A stretch of 64,000 nt of DNA from Pyxicephalus adspersus (taxonomy: Eukaryota > Chordata > Amphibia > Anura > Pyxicephalidae): assembly GCF_032062135.1 (NCBI RefSeq), contig NC_092859.1, positions 130,428,299 to 130,492,298 on the forward strand, read 5' to 3'. Positions 38,801 to 48,502 of the stretch are shown piece by piece. The translations under genes and the position numbers were made by a program. Positions within the stretch are counted from its first letter, which is position 1. Each line of letters starts with the position of its first letter. Below the pieces are notes generated by a model that was not told the origin of the DNA, did no database searches, and worked only from the letters and a program-made list of their open reading frames with translations.

Positions 38801-41800
38801 AACCATTTGGACTGACTGCTTGAATTGATTGTTTTGGGAGGCATGACCGTTTTAGGGAATCTCAGAATAAAACATGCATGACCAACTTTTTAACTATCAC
38901 TGTTTTAGAAGGTAGTGTCTATAAGTTTTATAACCTCTGGGATTTCATGGGCCCCTTTGCCATTGTAGCTGAGTATAACTTCACATCTAGCGATTTATCT
39001 AATTTAGAATACACTAGTTGGTGTTCTCTTTACATATAAGGTGGAAGTTAGCTTACCTCCCCCTGTTATCTTGGCAGTGCCAACATCTTCTCCTGGTTCT
39101 TTTATGGATTCATGATCTTTGGCCATCTTGGCATGCACATTGGAGTTTATTAGTTCTGATAGAAAGGTGCCCAAAATGTAAACTGAGCTGTGCACGCACA
39201 TTTAAATTCTAGTGAAGATTGCAAACAAAAGGCAGGGAAGTTTGTGTTTTTCCAGGAGAAAGCTACCCTATCTCATGCAATAGGCTGTCTGCCTGCTCAC
39301 ATGTTTGTATTGTTTTTATTTTAATTTCACTTTAATCTTCTGTAATAACAAAATGTGTCACATAAGTTTAAATCAATGAATCTCATCATTGTCATTTGTT
39401 TATTTCAGGTACAGATTGACAGCTGTTGCAGTTGACCATCTCGCTGGCCCATACCTAAACTACACAGTCATATTTGTGGGCTCGGAAGCTGGGGTTGTTC
39501 TAAAGATCTTGGCCAAGACTAATCCATTTTCTTTGAATGACAGTGTATTACTGGAAGAAATTGATGCTTACAACCGTGCAAAGTAAGCATTACCTTGTAC
39601 AAAACAAATGTATTGATTTCACTTGCAAGGTACTCTCCTTTACAAATGCATATTTGCAATCTGCTTATTTCTTTTGGAAATAAGGAGAAATTGGTGCTTT
39701 TAACTAAAAATGCTTATCAAATATAAACTTGGAATAGCAAAGATAATAGAATGCAATTGTAAGGATTTGGGAGATCAGGTAAAGGATGAACTTTATTTGG
39801 TTGCTATGACTTGTAGAACATAGCACCACACTACTGTACAGTTCTTGCTACCCATAGCTGCTAGTTTCTCCTCTTTATGTTCCCAGAATAGGAGGCAGAC
39901 ACCCCTTGAAATCATTATGAGATCCCATTACTTTCTTTTTTATAAAGTTTTTTGGTGTTTTGGAAAAATAAGGATACATTATATTTTATATAAATGCACA
40001 GCTTGACTAATTGCTTTCCTATCTACATTGCTCCTGCAGATGTTATGGAGACAGCGAAGAGGATCGGAAAGTCTTGTCCCTCCAAATGGACAAAGACCAC
40101 CACTCCTTATTTGTAGCCTTTTCAGGATGCATTGTCCGTCTGCCTCTAAGCCGTTGCGAGCGATACGGCTCCTGCAAAAAGTATGTACAATTGTTGTATA
40201 TGAGTTATTGCTAGTTGAGATTTATTACAAAGTATGAACATGCCTGACAAATTCTTTCTCATTTATCCGTAGGTCTTGCATCAGTTCAAGAGATCCTTAT
40301 TGCGGGTGGTTAAACCATGAAACCTGTGGCAGAGTCAAGCCGGGCATGTTGTAAGTGTAATCACCCTCCAACTGTTAAAAAAATAACCTGATAGATTTCT
40401 GTTTATTAGAGCTTCTAAACAGTTTTATTAGGCTTGTGCATTTCTTCTTGTTACCAGTATGACTGCAGGGAGAATGAAATAATTTTAGTTTAGTGACAGA
40501 AATTACTGTGTATTTTATTTGGCATTTCTAACGTAATACTTAGGAGACAGAAAACATTAATCCTTGCGAGGATTGTAATATCTGCTTTGAATCCAGTTGG
40601 GAGGTGAAGTATTGCTCCTCTGGAGAATCCTATTAATTATCACACAACAGTTCTCCTGTACAAACAAGCATAAATTGGCTTTCTATGTATACACAATACA
40701 GTTTTTCTTGTTGAAACCTGCTTCTCAGATGTATTTTTTTTTCTTTGTACATTTAAAATTGAACACTACTTGCTCTGGTCTTATTCTGCAGTAAATCTAA
40801 TTTGTGTTTTTCTTTTTTCCATTACAGTTTTGGGTATGAACAGGATGTGGAACATGGTAACACAGCACAGCTCGGAGACTGCCATGGTAAAGACCAACCC
40901 TTTACTAATCTCATTAGAGCCTTTTAATTTGTGCTTTGTAGATTAGTATACAGAATGCATTCATAATGCACATACCACCTTTCAATTTAACTTATTTTTT
41001 TCATGGGCTTAGCTATCTTGCAGTTAATGAAAAGAACATGTGAAATGTATTTTTTCTTTTTATTTTTTTCTTTGTATCTTATTTTTGGGCTATGTGCAAC
41101 TGCTTAAGGACATACCAAAAAAGAAAAAAAATGAAAATACATTTTATTTTTTTGCTCTTTTTGTTGAGATTTTATATAACTTTTTTGTTTCCTTTTAGTT
41201 TCTTTTTACTGATGACCTGTTCCTTTAATTTTAGAAAAATTGCCTACTACAACTACACCAGATTACAAAATATTTGGCGATCCAACATCTGGTTAGTTTT
41301 ATTAATTTTATCTAAAATTAACTGCCTTTTCTTTTGGTTCAGCATTTTCTGCTCTTATGCCCGACCCTACCCTACCCTTTCTCCCTTTCGCAGTTGGCCT
41401 CATTTTTGTGCTTTGACTTCATGCACTCACTAATTGCAAGGATGGATCTCTGTCCTTTTTGTTTGTATTTTATTTTTTTCCAAAATAATTAATTCACCTT
41501 TGTGTGGTCGCATGTTACCCAATTGCCCGTTATTGATGGATGAGTCAAATGTTTTATTAAAAGTCTAATTACTATGTGACATTTCCACAGCATGAAAGCC
41601 AGCCAGCTTTCATTATTGCTCTTCATACATTTGTCAGAATGTTTCTTTCATCTATTGGATATAGATGATGGTCACATAATTCATATTACATCTTTAAATT
41701 TGACTGTTCCTTTACTAAATTTTTTATTACTGGGTGTTACATGTTTGTTCTATTTATGTAAATGTGTAATTTATTATAAGTCTATGAACATATGTCTTAG

Positions 41801-44800
41801 TATCATTATATGGGTCAAAACAATATTTCTATGGTATGTGTAGGTTCTACTTTCAAAAAGAAGCGTAAACATCTAATGGCTAGATGTACTCTAATACTCC
41901 CACTGGTCTTCTGTTACTTCGGTTTACAGAAAATTGGTTAATTCCTGCCCTTGAATTCTGCAGGAGATGCGCCTTCTTTCTTCTAGAAAGCTTAAAACCG
42001 TACCCAATTGGATGGCATGTAGGAGAACAAACTAGCCCTATTCTAAAAAATCTATGCTACAGAGCTACTAATATTAATACTTTGTGCTTTTTTTGCTGAA
42101 AATGAAAAACTTCCTTAATTTACATGCAACACAACATTGGAATAGGTAGATATATAGCAATGTGTTTTGGAATACAACTTAATAAACATTTGTTTGCTAC
42201 CACAGACATTGAAGTTCCCACCACCTCTGTAACCACAATGACAAGTAATCCAGTCATTCTCCCTAAAGTGATTGATTCCTGGAAACCCAGAATGACTGGC
42301 TCCCGGAAATTTGTCCAAGAAGATGATCCAAACACCTCTGATTATACTGATACATTAACTGGTGTCCCAAATGGTAAGGCCTTCAAGGGGAATGTTGTAG
42401 ACTGAGTGCAAACCTTCCACCTACAGATTACATTTATCGTTGTATCAAAACTGTACATTACTCATGTTTTAAAGGTTTTATCATTTTAGATGGGCTGGTC
42501 ATTATGTCAGCTTATTTTATATATAAAACATGGACAGTGTACAGTGATGAATGTAATTGCTGTTAGGTTATTGTGGGATGTTTCCACTCAGGAATGGCAG
42601 TGTATTATTATTTTTAAGCTTTATTTATGTTGAATGCATTTTTAATGCATTTGGTTTTGTTTTTTTTGCATTTCTTATTATATCATTTTTTGCTTTTTTT
42701 TGTTTTATGATTATTTGCCGTTTTGTTTTATCGAGAAGCATCACATAGCTATTAAGTTTGATATGGCAGAGATATTCTTAATAAATGATGATATAGGCAT
42801 TTTTCCAGAACTCCAGAGTTAGCCCACGCTGATATTTTTTCTTTTTTTAATTGAATCAAAAAGATCAACAGATGGCCACGTCACTGTGTCAAAAAAAAAA
42901 ACCTGTCTCTGTTCATTCAGTTAGAACGCGCATTAACAGCTTAATAGGAAACACTGTCAACTAAAGAGACCTTCTCTATTTAAAATAGTTTCCCAGCTCT
43001 GTGATGGAAAGCAAGAGTTGCGTTGCACGGACCAGCTTATTTTCAGCAAGGATGCCTTTTAATATTAATATAATGAACCCATTGTTTTTAATGGTAAAAC
43101 CCCATTAATTCTAAACTCAAACATGGATAACCCTTTGAAAATGTTAAGTTTCTTGCAAATATTGGGACATTACATTTGACCAGCCACTGAGATATACAGA
43201 ACACATGAGGGTTAGTCAAAGGGCCAATATATATTCTGAAACTTTTTTATTGGTTAAAAACCACATTGATGCATGCTGGTGTGTTTTAGTACATGTATTA
43301 ACCAACATGCATAGCAGTCCCTCTATGTTGGTGGGGGTAGCTCTAGCAGGGAGTGCCCAGGGAGAAGTCTTACATGCACTTTAATTCATTAGTGTAGTTT
43401 GGCACTTAGTGTGCGATTTTCCACATATGAATACTTAACAAAAATCAAGTCTAGTCTAGTATGGATATGCATTTCTTTTATATTTCACTTTTTTCATTTT
43501 GTAGTGCTTGGTTAAGTGTTTTTTCCTTTTCATTTTAAACTATTTATTTTGTCTGTTTTTCTGTTTTCCTTTTGAGTTCTTCTGTTCTAATTTGTGTGTT
43601 TTAAGTTTTGTTTTTCTTTGTGCACTGCCAACAAATCTGATAACCCGGAGCATTTCTTGCTAAATGTTCAAAGGCCTTCCCACTAACAGAATCCAGCTTT
43701 CTCTGTAGTTCTAGTACTAATTCTTCATCAAAACACTGCATTAGCAGAATGAAGTAGTTCACTCAAGTAGGAACTGTTCCAACCAGCTGTGTTTACAACT
43801 TTTTAAAGATTTATCTCTATCTGTGTATGAGCCTTTTAACTTCTTGTATGTCTGTGGTTGCTGACTTACCTTTTCAATAGTGAAAAACAATTAACATTAA
43901 TGTTGTTCTTCTAGGCCACATGTATAAAGCATATTGTATTCATTTAGGGTAAATATTCTGTGGTTTGTATTGTCTTTAGCTTTATGTGTGGCCCCAGCCA
44001 AAAAAAGAGCACAGATTTTATATGTACGGATTATACATTTACCAGTTCTGGGAAAATAGATGAAGTCTAGACTACTTTGGTAGACTATAGTTGGATTTTG
44101 ATGAACGGGTTAACAATTAATTTCTTCTGGTTACATATTTCCTAACCATTGCCAGTCATCTAGAGAAGGTTCTCTATGGTAATCTGGCAAGTGTTGATCT
44201 GTTTGCTAAATGAGAAGCTCAGAGTTTCTAGAAATGCACAGGATCCATGGACTGAGGTGAGTTCTGTGAAGGAAAAACTTGGCTAATGTTATTTCCAAAA
44301 AAAGAATACATGAAATGTGTAAAACATGACCGTGGGTCCATTTCTAATATGTTCATGATTTTGCATGCTGTGACATTTTTTTTTTATTAAGTGTTAAAAG
44401 AAAGAATACATTCCTTTTTACCTTCTGACTTTCATCAGCATTATTATGTGACTGTGCGCTGCTTTTTCTGACCTTGACTCTGTGTAATCGTATCACAGCT
44501 GTAAAAATCTTATTAGCATAAATAAACATGGCTCTGAGCACAGGTTTTCTATCACAGGAAAGTAGAACAAATTGCAATCCAAACCATCCAGAAATTGGCC
44601 ACGGAAAGGTTCTGTCCAAGCAGGGTTTGTTTAAAAAAATCTAGCTACAAATAATAGTTTTCCAGAAAATACCTGGATTTTCTGTTCCGCCATAAAACCT
44701 ATATGAATGAGATTTCCAGCTAAACTTCCAGCTACCTTTTATACTGTATTGCAATAAACACTCCATACTTATAGCAAGCAGTAATTGCCCATATGTATGT

Positions 44801-46354
44801 TGTAGCTGTCACTTAATTTTATTTTTAAGTTAATCATTTATCCTCTCCAAGCTGTTTTCCATCCTGACTGACACAAGGATTAATAAGAAGAGAGACTGAG
44901 AATGGAATGCAAATGATCCTATTTAGATAAACACATTTAATGAGCTGTCACTATTTTTAAGACCTATGTCTTATTCTGAGTTGCAGTGATATATATTAAA
45001 AAATTGGCATCTGTTTATTTTTACAGGTGTAAGGTGGGAAGTACAGTCGGGAGAATCAAATCAAATGGTGCATATGAATGTTCTGATCACTTGTGTTCTG
45101 GCTGCGTTTGTACTTGGAGCTTTCATAGCAGGAGTTGTTGTCTACTGCTACCGTGAAATGTTTGTACGGAAAACCAGAAAAATACACAAGGATGCCGAGT
45201 CTGCACAGTCCTGTACCGATTCCAGTGGAAGCTTTGCCAAACTTAATGGTTTGTTTGACAGCCCTGTTAAAGAATATCAACAAAGCATTGATTCACCTAA
45301 ACACTATACTAATATACTAACTAGTAGAAAAGAACTGCCGCCCAATGGTGAAACTAAGGGCATCATGATGGATGTTCAAGGACAGCCTCCAGAACTAGCT
45401 GCACTTCCAACACCTGAGTCTACACCAGTGCTTCAGCAGAAGAGCTTACAGCCTATCAAAAACCAATGGGAAAAGACGCAAAATAATTTAAATATTTCAC
45501 GAAAAGAAACACCTCTTAAAAGTCCACAGTTTTTCCCTTCAAGCCCTCCCCCTCATTCTCCTCTTGCTCATGGACAGATCCCAAGTGCGGTTGTTCTTCC
45601 AAATGCCACCCATGATTACAATACTTCTTTTTCAAATTCCAACGCTCACAAATCAGAGAAAAAGCTTCATAATATTGAGCATTCTTTGGTTAAACAGTCA
45701 AGTAAAAGAGATCATCGACGTTCAGTGGATTCTAGAAATACATTAAATGACTTTCTAAAGCATCTGAATGAATCTGCTGGAAATCCCAAAGCTATAATGG
45801 CAGATATACAAGTAGCTCATCAAAATACCCACCAGGCACCCCATCAAACATTAATGCTCGACACAATGGGGAACATGTCTGAAATTCCACCTAAAGTTCC
45901 AAATAGGGAGGCATCCTTGTACTCCCCTTCTTCAACTCTTCCGCGAAATAGCCCAACAAAACGGGTGGATGTGCCTTCTACCCCAAATGGACAAATGTCA
46001 TCTTTAGAATCACAAAGAAGTTACCATAAAAACTCTTCACAGAGGCATTCAATATCAGCAATGCCCAAAACTATGAACTCACCAAATGGTGTCTTGATTT
46101 CAAGACAACCTAGTGTTAATAGAGGTGGATATATGCCTCCAAGTCCTAACCCAAGGATGGACTACATGCAAGGAACACCTGTTATAGTTCATCAACAGAC
46201 TTCCTTATCACGGCAAAGCAGTTATACAGGACATGGAACTCTCCCTCGTATGGGAATAAAGAGGACAACTTCCATAAAGCCTGACGTGCCACCAAAACCT
46301 TCATTTGCCCCACAAACTACAACTGTCAGACAGCATAATAAATATAGCTACTGA
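29723..46354 (+). CDS. SEMA6D: Semaphorin-6D, complete multi-exon coding region
   Basis: Joined coding exons: 29723-29831, 30221-30332, 32146-32206, 32318-32380, 32482-32583, 33214-33304, 34325-34444, 34912-35000, 37679-37896, 38014-38145, 38282-38437, 39409-39582, 40040-40180, 40273-40350, 40828-40886, 41235-41291, 42206-42373, 45027-46354. The frame is continuous for 1,085 residues and every intron is GT-AG. Layout: hydrophobic signal peptide at about residues 1-20, Sema propeller at about 38-510, cysteine-rich PSI domain at about 514-567, juxtamembrane stalk at about 568-660, one membrane helix at about 662-683, and a roughly 400-residue Pro/Ser-rich cytoplasmic tail. From established knowledge, class 6 semaphorins are cell-surface ligands for plexin-A receptors; SEMA6D acts in axon guidance and heart morphogenesis and can signal in reverse through its tail. 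The start is fixed by an in-frame TGA directly upstream (29717-29719) and by the signal peptide. SEMA6D rather than 6A/B/C is chosen because the start of the mature protein, the Sema core and the C-terminus match what I recall of SEMA6D. I see no frameshift or lost key cysteine. Confidence 0.96.
30221..30332 (+). CDS. SEMA6D: SEMA6D coding exon 2: start of Sema domain
   Basis: 112 nt, phase 1 in and phase 2 out, residues 37-74. The acceptor is TTAACTTGCAG and the donor AG|GTAATT. It encodes the first propeller strands, including the PVFRGRPSG run and an NES N-glycosylation sequon at N51, then [14 protein letters not shown]. Confidence 0.95.
30333..32145 (+). other. Intron of SEMA6D with SINE fragment
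   Basis: A 1,813-bp intron. It is AT-rich and non-coding apart from a SINE-related fragment on the minus strand at 31304-31474. Open frames that run from the intron into the next exon (for example from 31889) are accidental. Confidence 0.85.
31304..31474 (-). mobile_element. SINE-related fragment in SEMA6D intron
   Basis: On the + strand: ATTATTATTATTACGCAGTA then TTTATATAGCACCATCAAAG, GGGGCTCACAATCTAATGGC, TAATATAGTCTAAGGTCAAT and CTAACTGCATGTTTTTGGGT. It is the 3' half of the family whose longer copy lies at 51421-51720. Confidence 0.75.
32146..32206 (+). CDS. SEMA6D: SEMA6D coding exon 3
   Basis: 61 nt, phase 2 in and phase 0 out, residues 74-94 ([12 protein letters not shown]...). The acceptor is TCTTCCACAG and the donor AAA|GTAAGT. 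Confidence 0.95.
32318..32380 (+). CDS. SEMA6D: SEMA6D coding exon 4
   Basis: 63 nt, phase 0 to 0, residues 95-115 ([10 protein letters not shown]...MKGKHK). It is bounded by a 111-bp intron upstream and a 101-bp intron downstream. The donor is AAG|GTATTT. It holds a conserved Sema cysteine in the NCAMKGK motif. Confidence 0.95.
32482..32583 (+). CDS. SEMA6D: SEMA6D coding exon 5
   Basis: 102 nt, phase 0 to 0, residues 116-149. It encodes [13 protein letters not shown] sequence, [11 protein letters not shown] and MCRYYR, which are hallmark Sema-domain strands with conserved cysteines. The donor is AGG|GTAAGG. Confidence 0.96.
33214..33304 (+). CDS. SEMA6D: SEMA6D coding exon 6
   Basis: 91 nt, phase 0 in and 1 out, residues 150-180. 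It contains the Sema signature [20 protein letters not shown]. The acceptor is AACCTTTGCAG and the donor GCTG|GTAAAA. Confidence 0.96.
33466..33688. mobile_element. Palindromic MITE, family 1, intronic copy
   Basis: About 223 bp inside the intron 33305-34324. It begins GGGCCTGATTTATTAAAG and ends with the inverted counterpart CTTTAATAAATCTGACCC. The arms are complementary over most of their length (CCAGCAAACCT facing AGGTTTGCTGG). It shares its ends and core with copies at 96, 10471 and 56173. It has no coding capacity. Confidence 0.8.
34325..34444 (+). CDS. SEMA6D: SEMA6D coding exon 7
   Basis: 120 nt, phase 1 to 1, residues 180-220. It encodes [22 protein letters not shown] and [12 protein letters not shown], all strongly Sema-like. 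The acceptor is TTTTTTCTCTTAG and the donor AAAG|GTACTC. Confidence 0.96.
34912..35000 (+). CDS. SEMA6D: SEMA6D coding exon 8
   Basis: 89 nt, phase 1 in and 0 out, residues 220-249. It encodes [22 protein letters not shown] and NNLGK, among the most conserved class 6 semaphorin segments. The acceptor is TCTTTCTCCAG and the donor AAG|GTAAGC. Confidence 0.96.
35277..35680. repeat. Minisatellite with alternating 35/36-bp units (71-bp higher-order period)
   Basis: Eleven full units plus a 14-bp partial one, each starting GAACATATCCTA or a close variant. Two subtypes alternate: type A (35 bp) has GGAAGGGCAACCAAGC and type B (36 bp) has AGAAGAGTAACCAAAGTG. The outer units are the most diverged and the central ones nearly identical, as expected from unequal exchange or slippage. 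Open frames on the minus strand here only translate the repeat. Confidence 0.93.
35681..36112. mobile_element. Non-autonomous DNA transposon (MITE) with about 30-bp inverted ends
   Basis: The left end reads GCTGCTGCGTACACACGTGC and the reverse complement of the right end reads GCTAGGTACGTACACTCGTG; both continue with CAATAATT. Flanks are CTAAG on the left and TTAAG on the right, compatible with a short target duplication carrying one mismatch. The interior has many ATCGTT/AACGAT motifs on both strands and no coding frame. The superfamily (hAT or TTAA-targeting) is not resolved. Confidence 0.75.
36205..36218. repeat. Homopolymer C14
   Basis: Fourteen consecutive C in the SEMA6D intron, a likely sequencing and length-variation hotspot. 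Confidence 0.95.
36530..36890. promoter_or_regulatory. Candidate intronic enhancer or conserved non-coding element
   Basis: About 360 bp of repeat-free sequence with several homeodomain-like ATTA cores (CCATTAG, ATTAATC), a TGATAAATC GATA-like site and TTTAACCACAGT (Runx-like ACCACA). It lies between repeat-rich and AT-rich flanks. Conservation cannot be tested here. Confidence 0.3.
37679..37896 (+). CDS. SEMA6D: SEMA6D coding exon 9
   Basis: 218 nt, phase 0 in and 2 out, residues 250-322. It encodes [24 protein letters not shown], an NCS sequon at N283, and [12 protein letters not shown]. The acceptor is CCATTTTCAG and the donor AATAG|GTAAAG. Only 117 bp separate it from the next exon. Confidence 0.96.
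38014..38145 (+). CDS. SEMA6D: SEMA6D coding exon 10
   Basis: 132 nt, phase 2 to 2, residues 322-366. It encodes [25 protein letters not shown] and the [18 protein letters not shown] segment of the Sema domain. The donor is CCAAG|GTATGG, followed by a 136-bp intron. Confidence 0.96.
38282..38437 (+). CDS. SEMA6D: SEMA6D coding exon 11
   Basis: 156 nt, phase 2 to 2, residues 366-418. It encodes [25 protein letters not shown] and [10 protein letters not shown]. The twin cysteine and the SHPLMD motif are class-conserved. The acceptor is TTTGTTTTAG and the donor GTCAG|GTATGA. Confidence 0.96.
38438..39408 (+). other. SEMA6D intron, no recognised element
   Basis: 971 bp of AT-rich unique sequence. 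I see no repeat family, coding frame or RNA gene in it. Confidence 0.7.
39409..39582 (+). CDS. SEMA6D: SEMA6D coding exon 12
   Basis: 174 nt, phase 2 to 2, residues 418-476. It encodes [27 protein letters not shown] and LLEEIDAYN. The donor is AA|GTAAGC. If this donor is not used the frame reads AAG then TAA (39584-39586), ending the protein at residue 476. Confidence 0.96.
40040..40180 (+). CDS. SEMA6D: SEMA6D coding exon 13: end of Sema, start of PSI
   Basis: 141 nt, phase 2 to 2, residues 476-523. It ends the propeller ([21 protein letters not shown]) and opens the PSI domain with [11 protein letters not shown] (C515 and C521). The acceptor is TGCTCCTGCAG and the donor AAAAA|GTATGT. The next intron is only 92 bp. 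Confidence 0.95.
40273..40350 (+). CDS. SEMA6D: SEMA6D coding exon 14: PSI domain
   Basis: 78 nt, phase 2 to 2, residues 523-549. It carries the PSI core SRDPYCGW followed by a further cysteine (C525, C533, C541). The donor is ATGTT|GTAAGT. Confidence 0.95.
40828..40886 (+). CDS. SEMA6D: SEMA6D coding exon 15: end of PSI
   Basis: 59 nt, phase 2 in and 1 out, residues 549-569 ([20 protein letters not shown]), with the last PSI-region cysteine at 567. The acceptor is TTCCATTACAG and the donor CATG|GTAAAG. Confidence 0.94.
41235..41291 (+). CDS. SEMA6D: SEMA6D coding exon 16: juxtamembrane cassette
   Basis: 57 nt, phase 1 to 1, residues 569-588 ([18 protein letters not shown]). Thr/Pro-rich stalk sequence. 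It is symmetric, so skipping removes 19 residues without a frameshift. The acceptor is TTTAATTTTAG; the donor is the weaker CTG|GTTAGT. Confidence 0.92.
41292..42205 (+). other. SEMA6D intron between cassette exons
   Basis: 914 bp of T-rich sequence with pyrimidine runs. No repeat family or coding frame is supported. Confidence 0.7.
42206..42373 (+). CDS. SEMA6D: SEMA6D coding exon 17: juxtamembrane cassette
   Basis: 168 nt, phase 1 to 1, residues 588-644. It encodes the Ser/Thr-rich stalk ([18 protein letters not shown], then [15 protein letters not shown]). It is symmetric, so it can be skipped in frame with a loss of 56 residues. From established knowledge, mammalian SEMA6D isoforms differ in this region. 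The acceptor is TGCTACCACAG and the donor AATG|GTAAGG. Confidence 0.93.
42374..45026 (+). other. Last SEMA6D intron
   Basis: 2,653 bp. AT-rich unique DNA without a clear transposon. A GC-balanced stretch at about 42890-43050 lacks repeats and may be a conserved non-coding element. No extra exon with good splice sites was recognised, though a small alternative one cannot be excluded. Confidence 0.6.
45027..46354 (+). CDS. SEMA6D: SEMA6D last coding exon: transmembrane helix and cytoplasmic tail
   Basis: 1,328 coding nt entered in phase 1, residues 644-1085, TGA at 46352-46354. It begins [18 protein letters not shown] membrane helix follows at about residues 662-683, with basic residues after it (VRKTRKIHK). 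The tail has a [19 protein letters not shown] segment, several Pro-rich stretches ([21 protein letters not shown]), and ends NKYSY. From established knowledge, SEMA6D tails recruit Abl kinase and Ena/VASP-type partners in reverse signalling; the proline motifs here fit but do not prove this. No internal stop or frameshift. Confidence 0.97.
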
Positions 46355-47509
46355 GACCTATCACCTTGTTTAAAATGTGTATGGGTATAACACGTTGTGT
46401 TCTAGTAAAACTTTTCAGGCAGAGAGAAGCTCGCTTGCCGAACCAGTCCCCACATGGGAGACCAAAGAAATGGTCTTTAGTTTGGTAATATTAAGTCTTG
46501 CCAGGACATGCGAACTGCAAACTATGCTTGTAATGAACAAAACAAAGGAAAGTGCTGGTCATTTTGCTTCTTTTGTTTGAAGATAGTAAGTGAATGGACA
46601 TAAGTGGACATGTAGCACAGTTGGGGCTACCTTGCAATTACAAAAACCTGATACAGTACTAAGAATTTAAATATACTTGAAAAAAATGGGCTTTCATTTC
46701 AAACTGCCACAGTGTGTAGTCATCCCATTAAATGTGAACATAATATGAATTCACCTTGCCTCTTGCACAAGAGAGTCAGAAAAGTGTCTTGGTAAAAGTT
46801 TGCATTTTAGGTGATGTACCTTCTATCCGAAGTCAGATACATATCGTTGGTCATTTGTAGCATCTCTGTATGCCGTAAATACTCTTGATGTGCGCTTGTT
46901 TAGTGCACGGAAAGATTCTCACTGCAATTTCTATGCTGTGCAAATGTTTACAATGAGCATGACTGGACAAACAGATCGTTCCTTTCCACAAGTATTCTAC
47001 TGGGAGAGTTGCTGAGGGTTAACATCCATCTCCCTCCTGCCTTCCAGATAATTGACTTGGCTGAACAAGGTACTTTGTGCAAGAATGTAAAGATTTCTTA
47101 GAACTGTTATGCTGCTAATTTAAAATATTGTGTAGTTCACTGGACATGCTGGGGAGAATCTGCATTTATGTATATTCATGCGCGTTTCTTCTTGGCATCA
47201 GTTAGTAGCTCAGCGTGCCTAGCCAGTGTGAACTGAATCCCATTGATTTAAGTTGGTGTTAAAGGAAATTCACAATGGCTAGTATACTGGCAAATCTTTT
47301 TTATGTACTGGATTTCCATCAATGAAAATGCAGGCCTCCTTAAATGAAACTACTAGTTAACCAGCAGGAGACTGGGGACTGAAGGGATTGCAAGGAAACC
47401 TAGTAAAAGAATTTGCACTGATTTTTTGTTTTAAAACCACAAATGGTATTTCTTACAATAAACATATAAATGGTAAGAACTGTTAACAGATTATGAGGCT
47501 TCAAATTCT

Positions 47510-47663
47510 AGGGGGTCCATTTATAAATCAGCAAATCTGACATTCACTGAAACATTTCTTGGTGGAGAATCAAATACTGCTATTGAAACACATGGACCTG
47601 GAAGATTTTCAACCAGAGAAAGTTTTAGTGAATGTTAGATTTGCTGCATTATAAATAGACCCC
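47510..47663. mobile_element. Palindromic MITE, family 2, inside SEMA6D 3' UTR
   Basis: The left end GGGGGTCCATTTATAAATC is complementary to the right end ATTATAAATAGACCCC. AAATCTGACATTCACT faces AGTGAATGTTAGATTT across the element, giving a long imperfect hairpin. A diverged relative lies at 17634-17784. Confidence 0.75.
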
Positions 47664-48502
47664 AGGAAGGTTTTTGTTGAAACTTAAGTATTCATTAAAT
47701 ATAGTGATTCCTATACTATCAAGAGTGCCACCAAAGCAATTTGCCCTGGTTAACCCATACATGTTGTGTTCAAACACGAGCACTGCAATTTTATCCATGT
47801 CTTCATTTACAAATGTCCTTTGTAGCAGTTTTAAAGAATACAGATATTAAAAATATATTGGTTTTAGTGTGACTGTCATAATTCAGCTCACAGAGGGGTG
47901 AGAATTCCAAAAACATAGGTTGTTGTTGTCCAGATATTGTTCAGGAACATTTGAACAAGTTGGGGGGCATTATTTTATAAACCAAATTGATTTTATTGAA
48001 AAATCTAAATTGATCTTTACTAATGTTAGAGGAAATGACCTGCACTAATAGTTTTATTAAGGAAGTGCTTGCTTTTTCTTTGACATTGAAAAAACTGTTA
48101 CTTGTATGTATGTCATAAGTTGTTTTAAAAGGGCAGAAGTGGTAAAAGTATACAAAAAGAAAGTCTCTATTTTTCAATGATGATTTTAGCCATAGAATAG
48201 CTCAGATTTTTCCCTGTTAAAATTTATGTGATCACCAAAATTTTGGCTCATGTAAGCAGTCTTTAAAAAGCCATCGCTGTCCTACCCAGCTATGCCTGCC
48301 TTCAGGCGGATGGTAAAACACTTGGCCATTCCATGTGGGTAGGGCTCAGATAACTTGTTACATGGCTGCCAACATGCCCTAAAATACAAACATTCATTAC
48401 ACATCATCTGGTAAGAGTCACAACTATATATGCAAGAGCTGTCATTTTTATATGTTTCCTGTCTACTCAGATGTGCAGTCTATTAGAAACATTAACATAA
48501 AT

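Noticed and set aside
45056..45320. Frames on both strands overlapping the last SEMA6D exon
   Set aside because: Shadows of the real coding frame, which is continuous and clearly SEMA6D.
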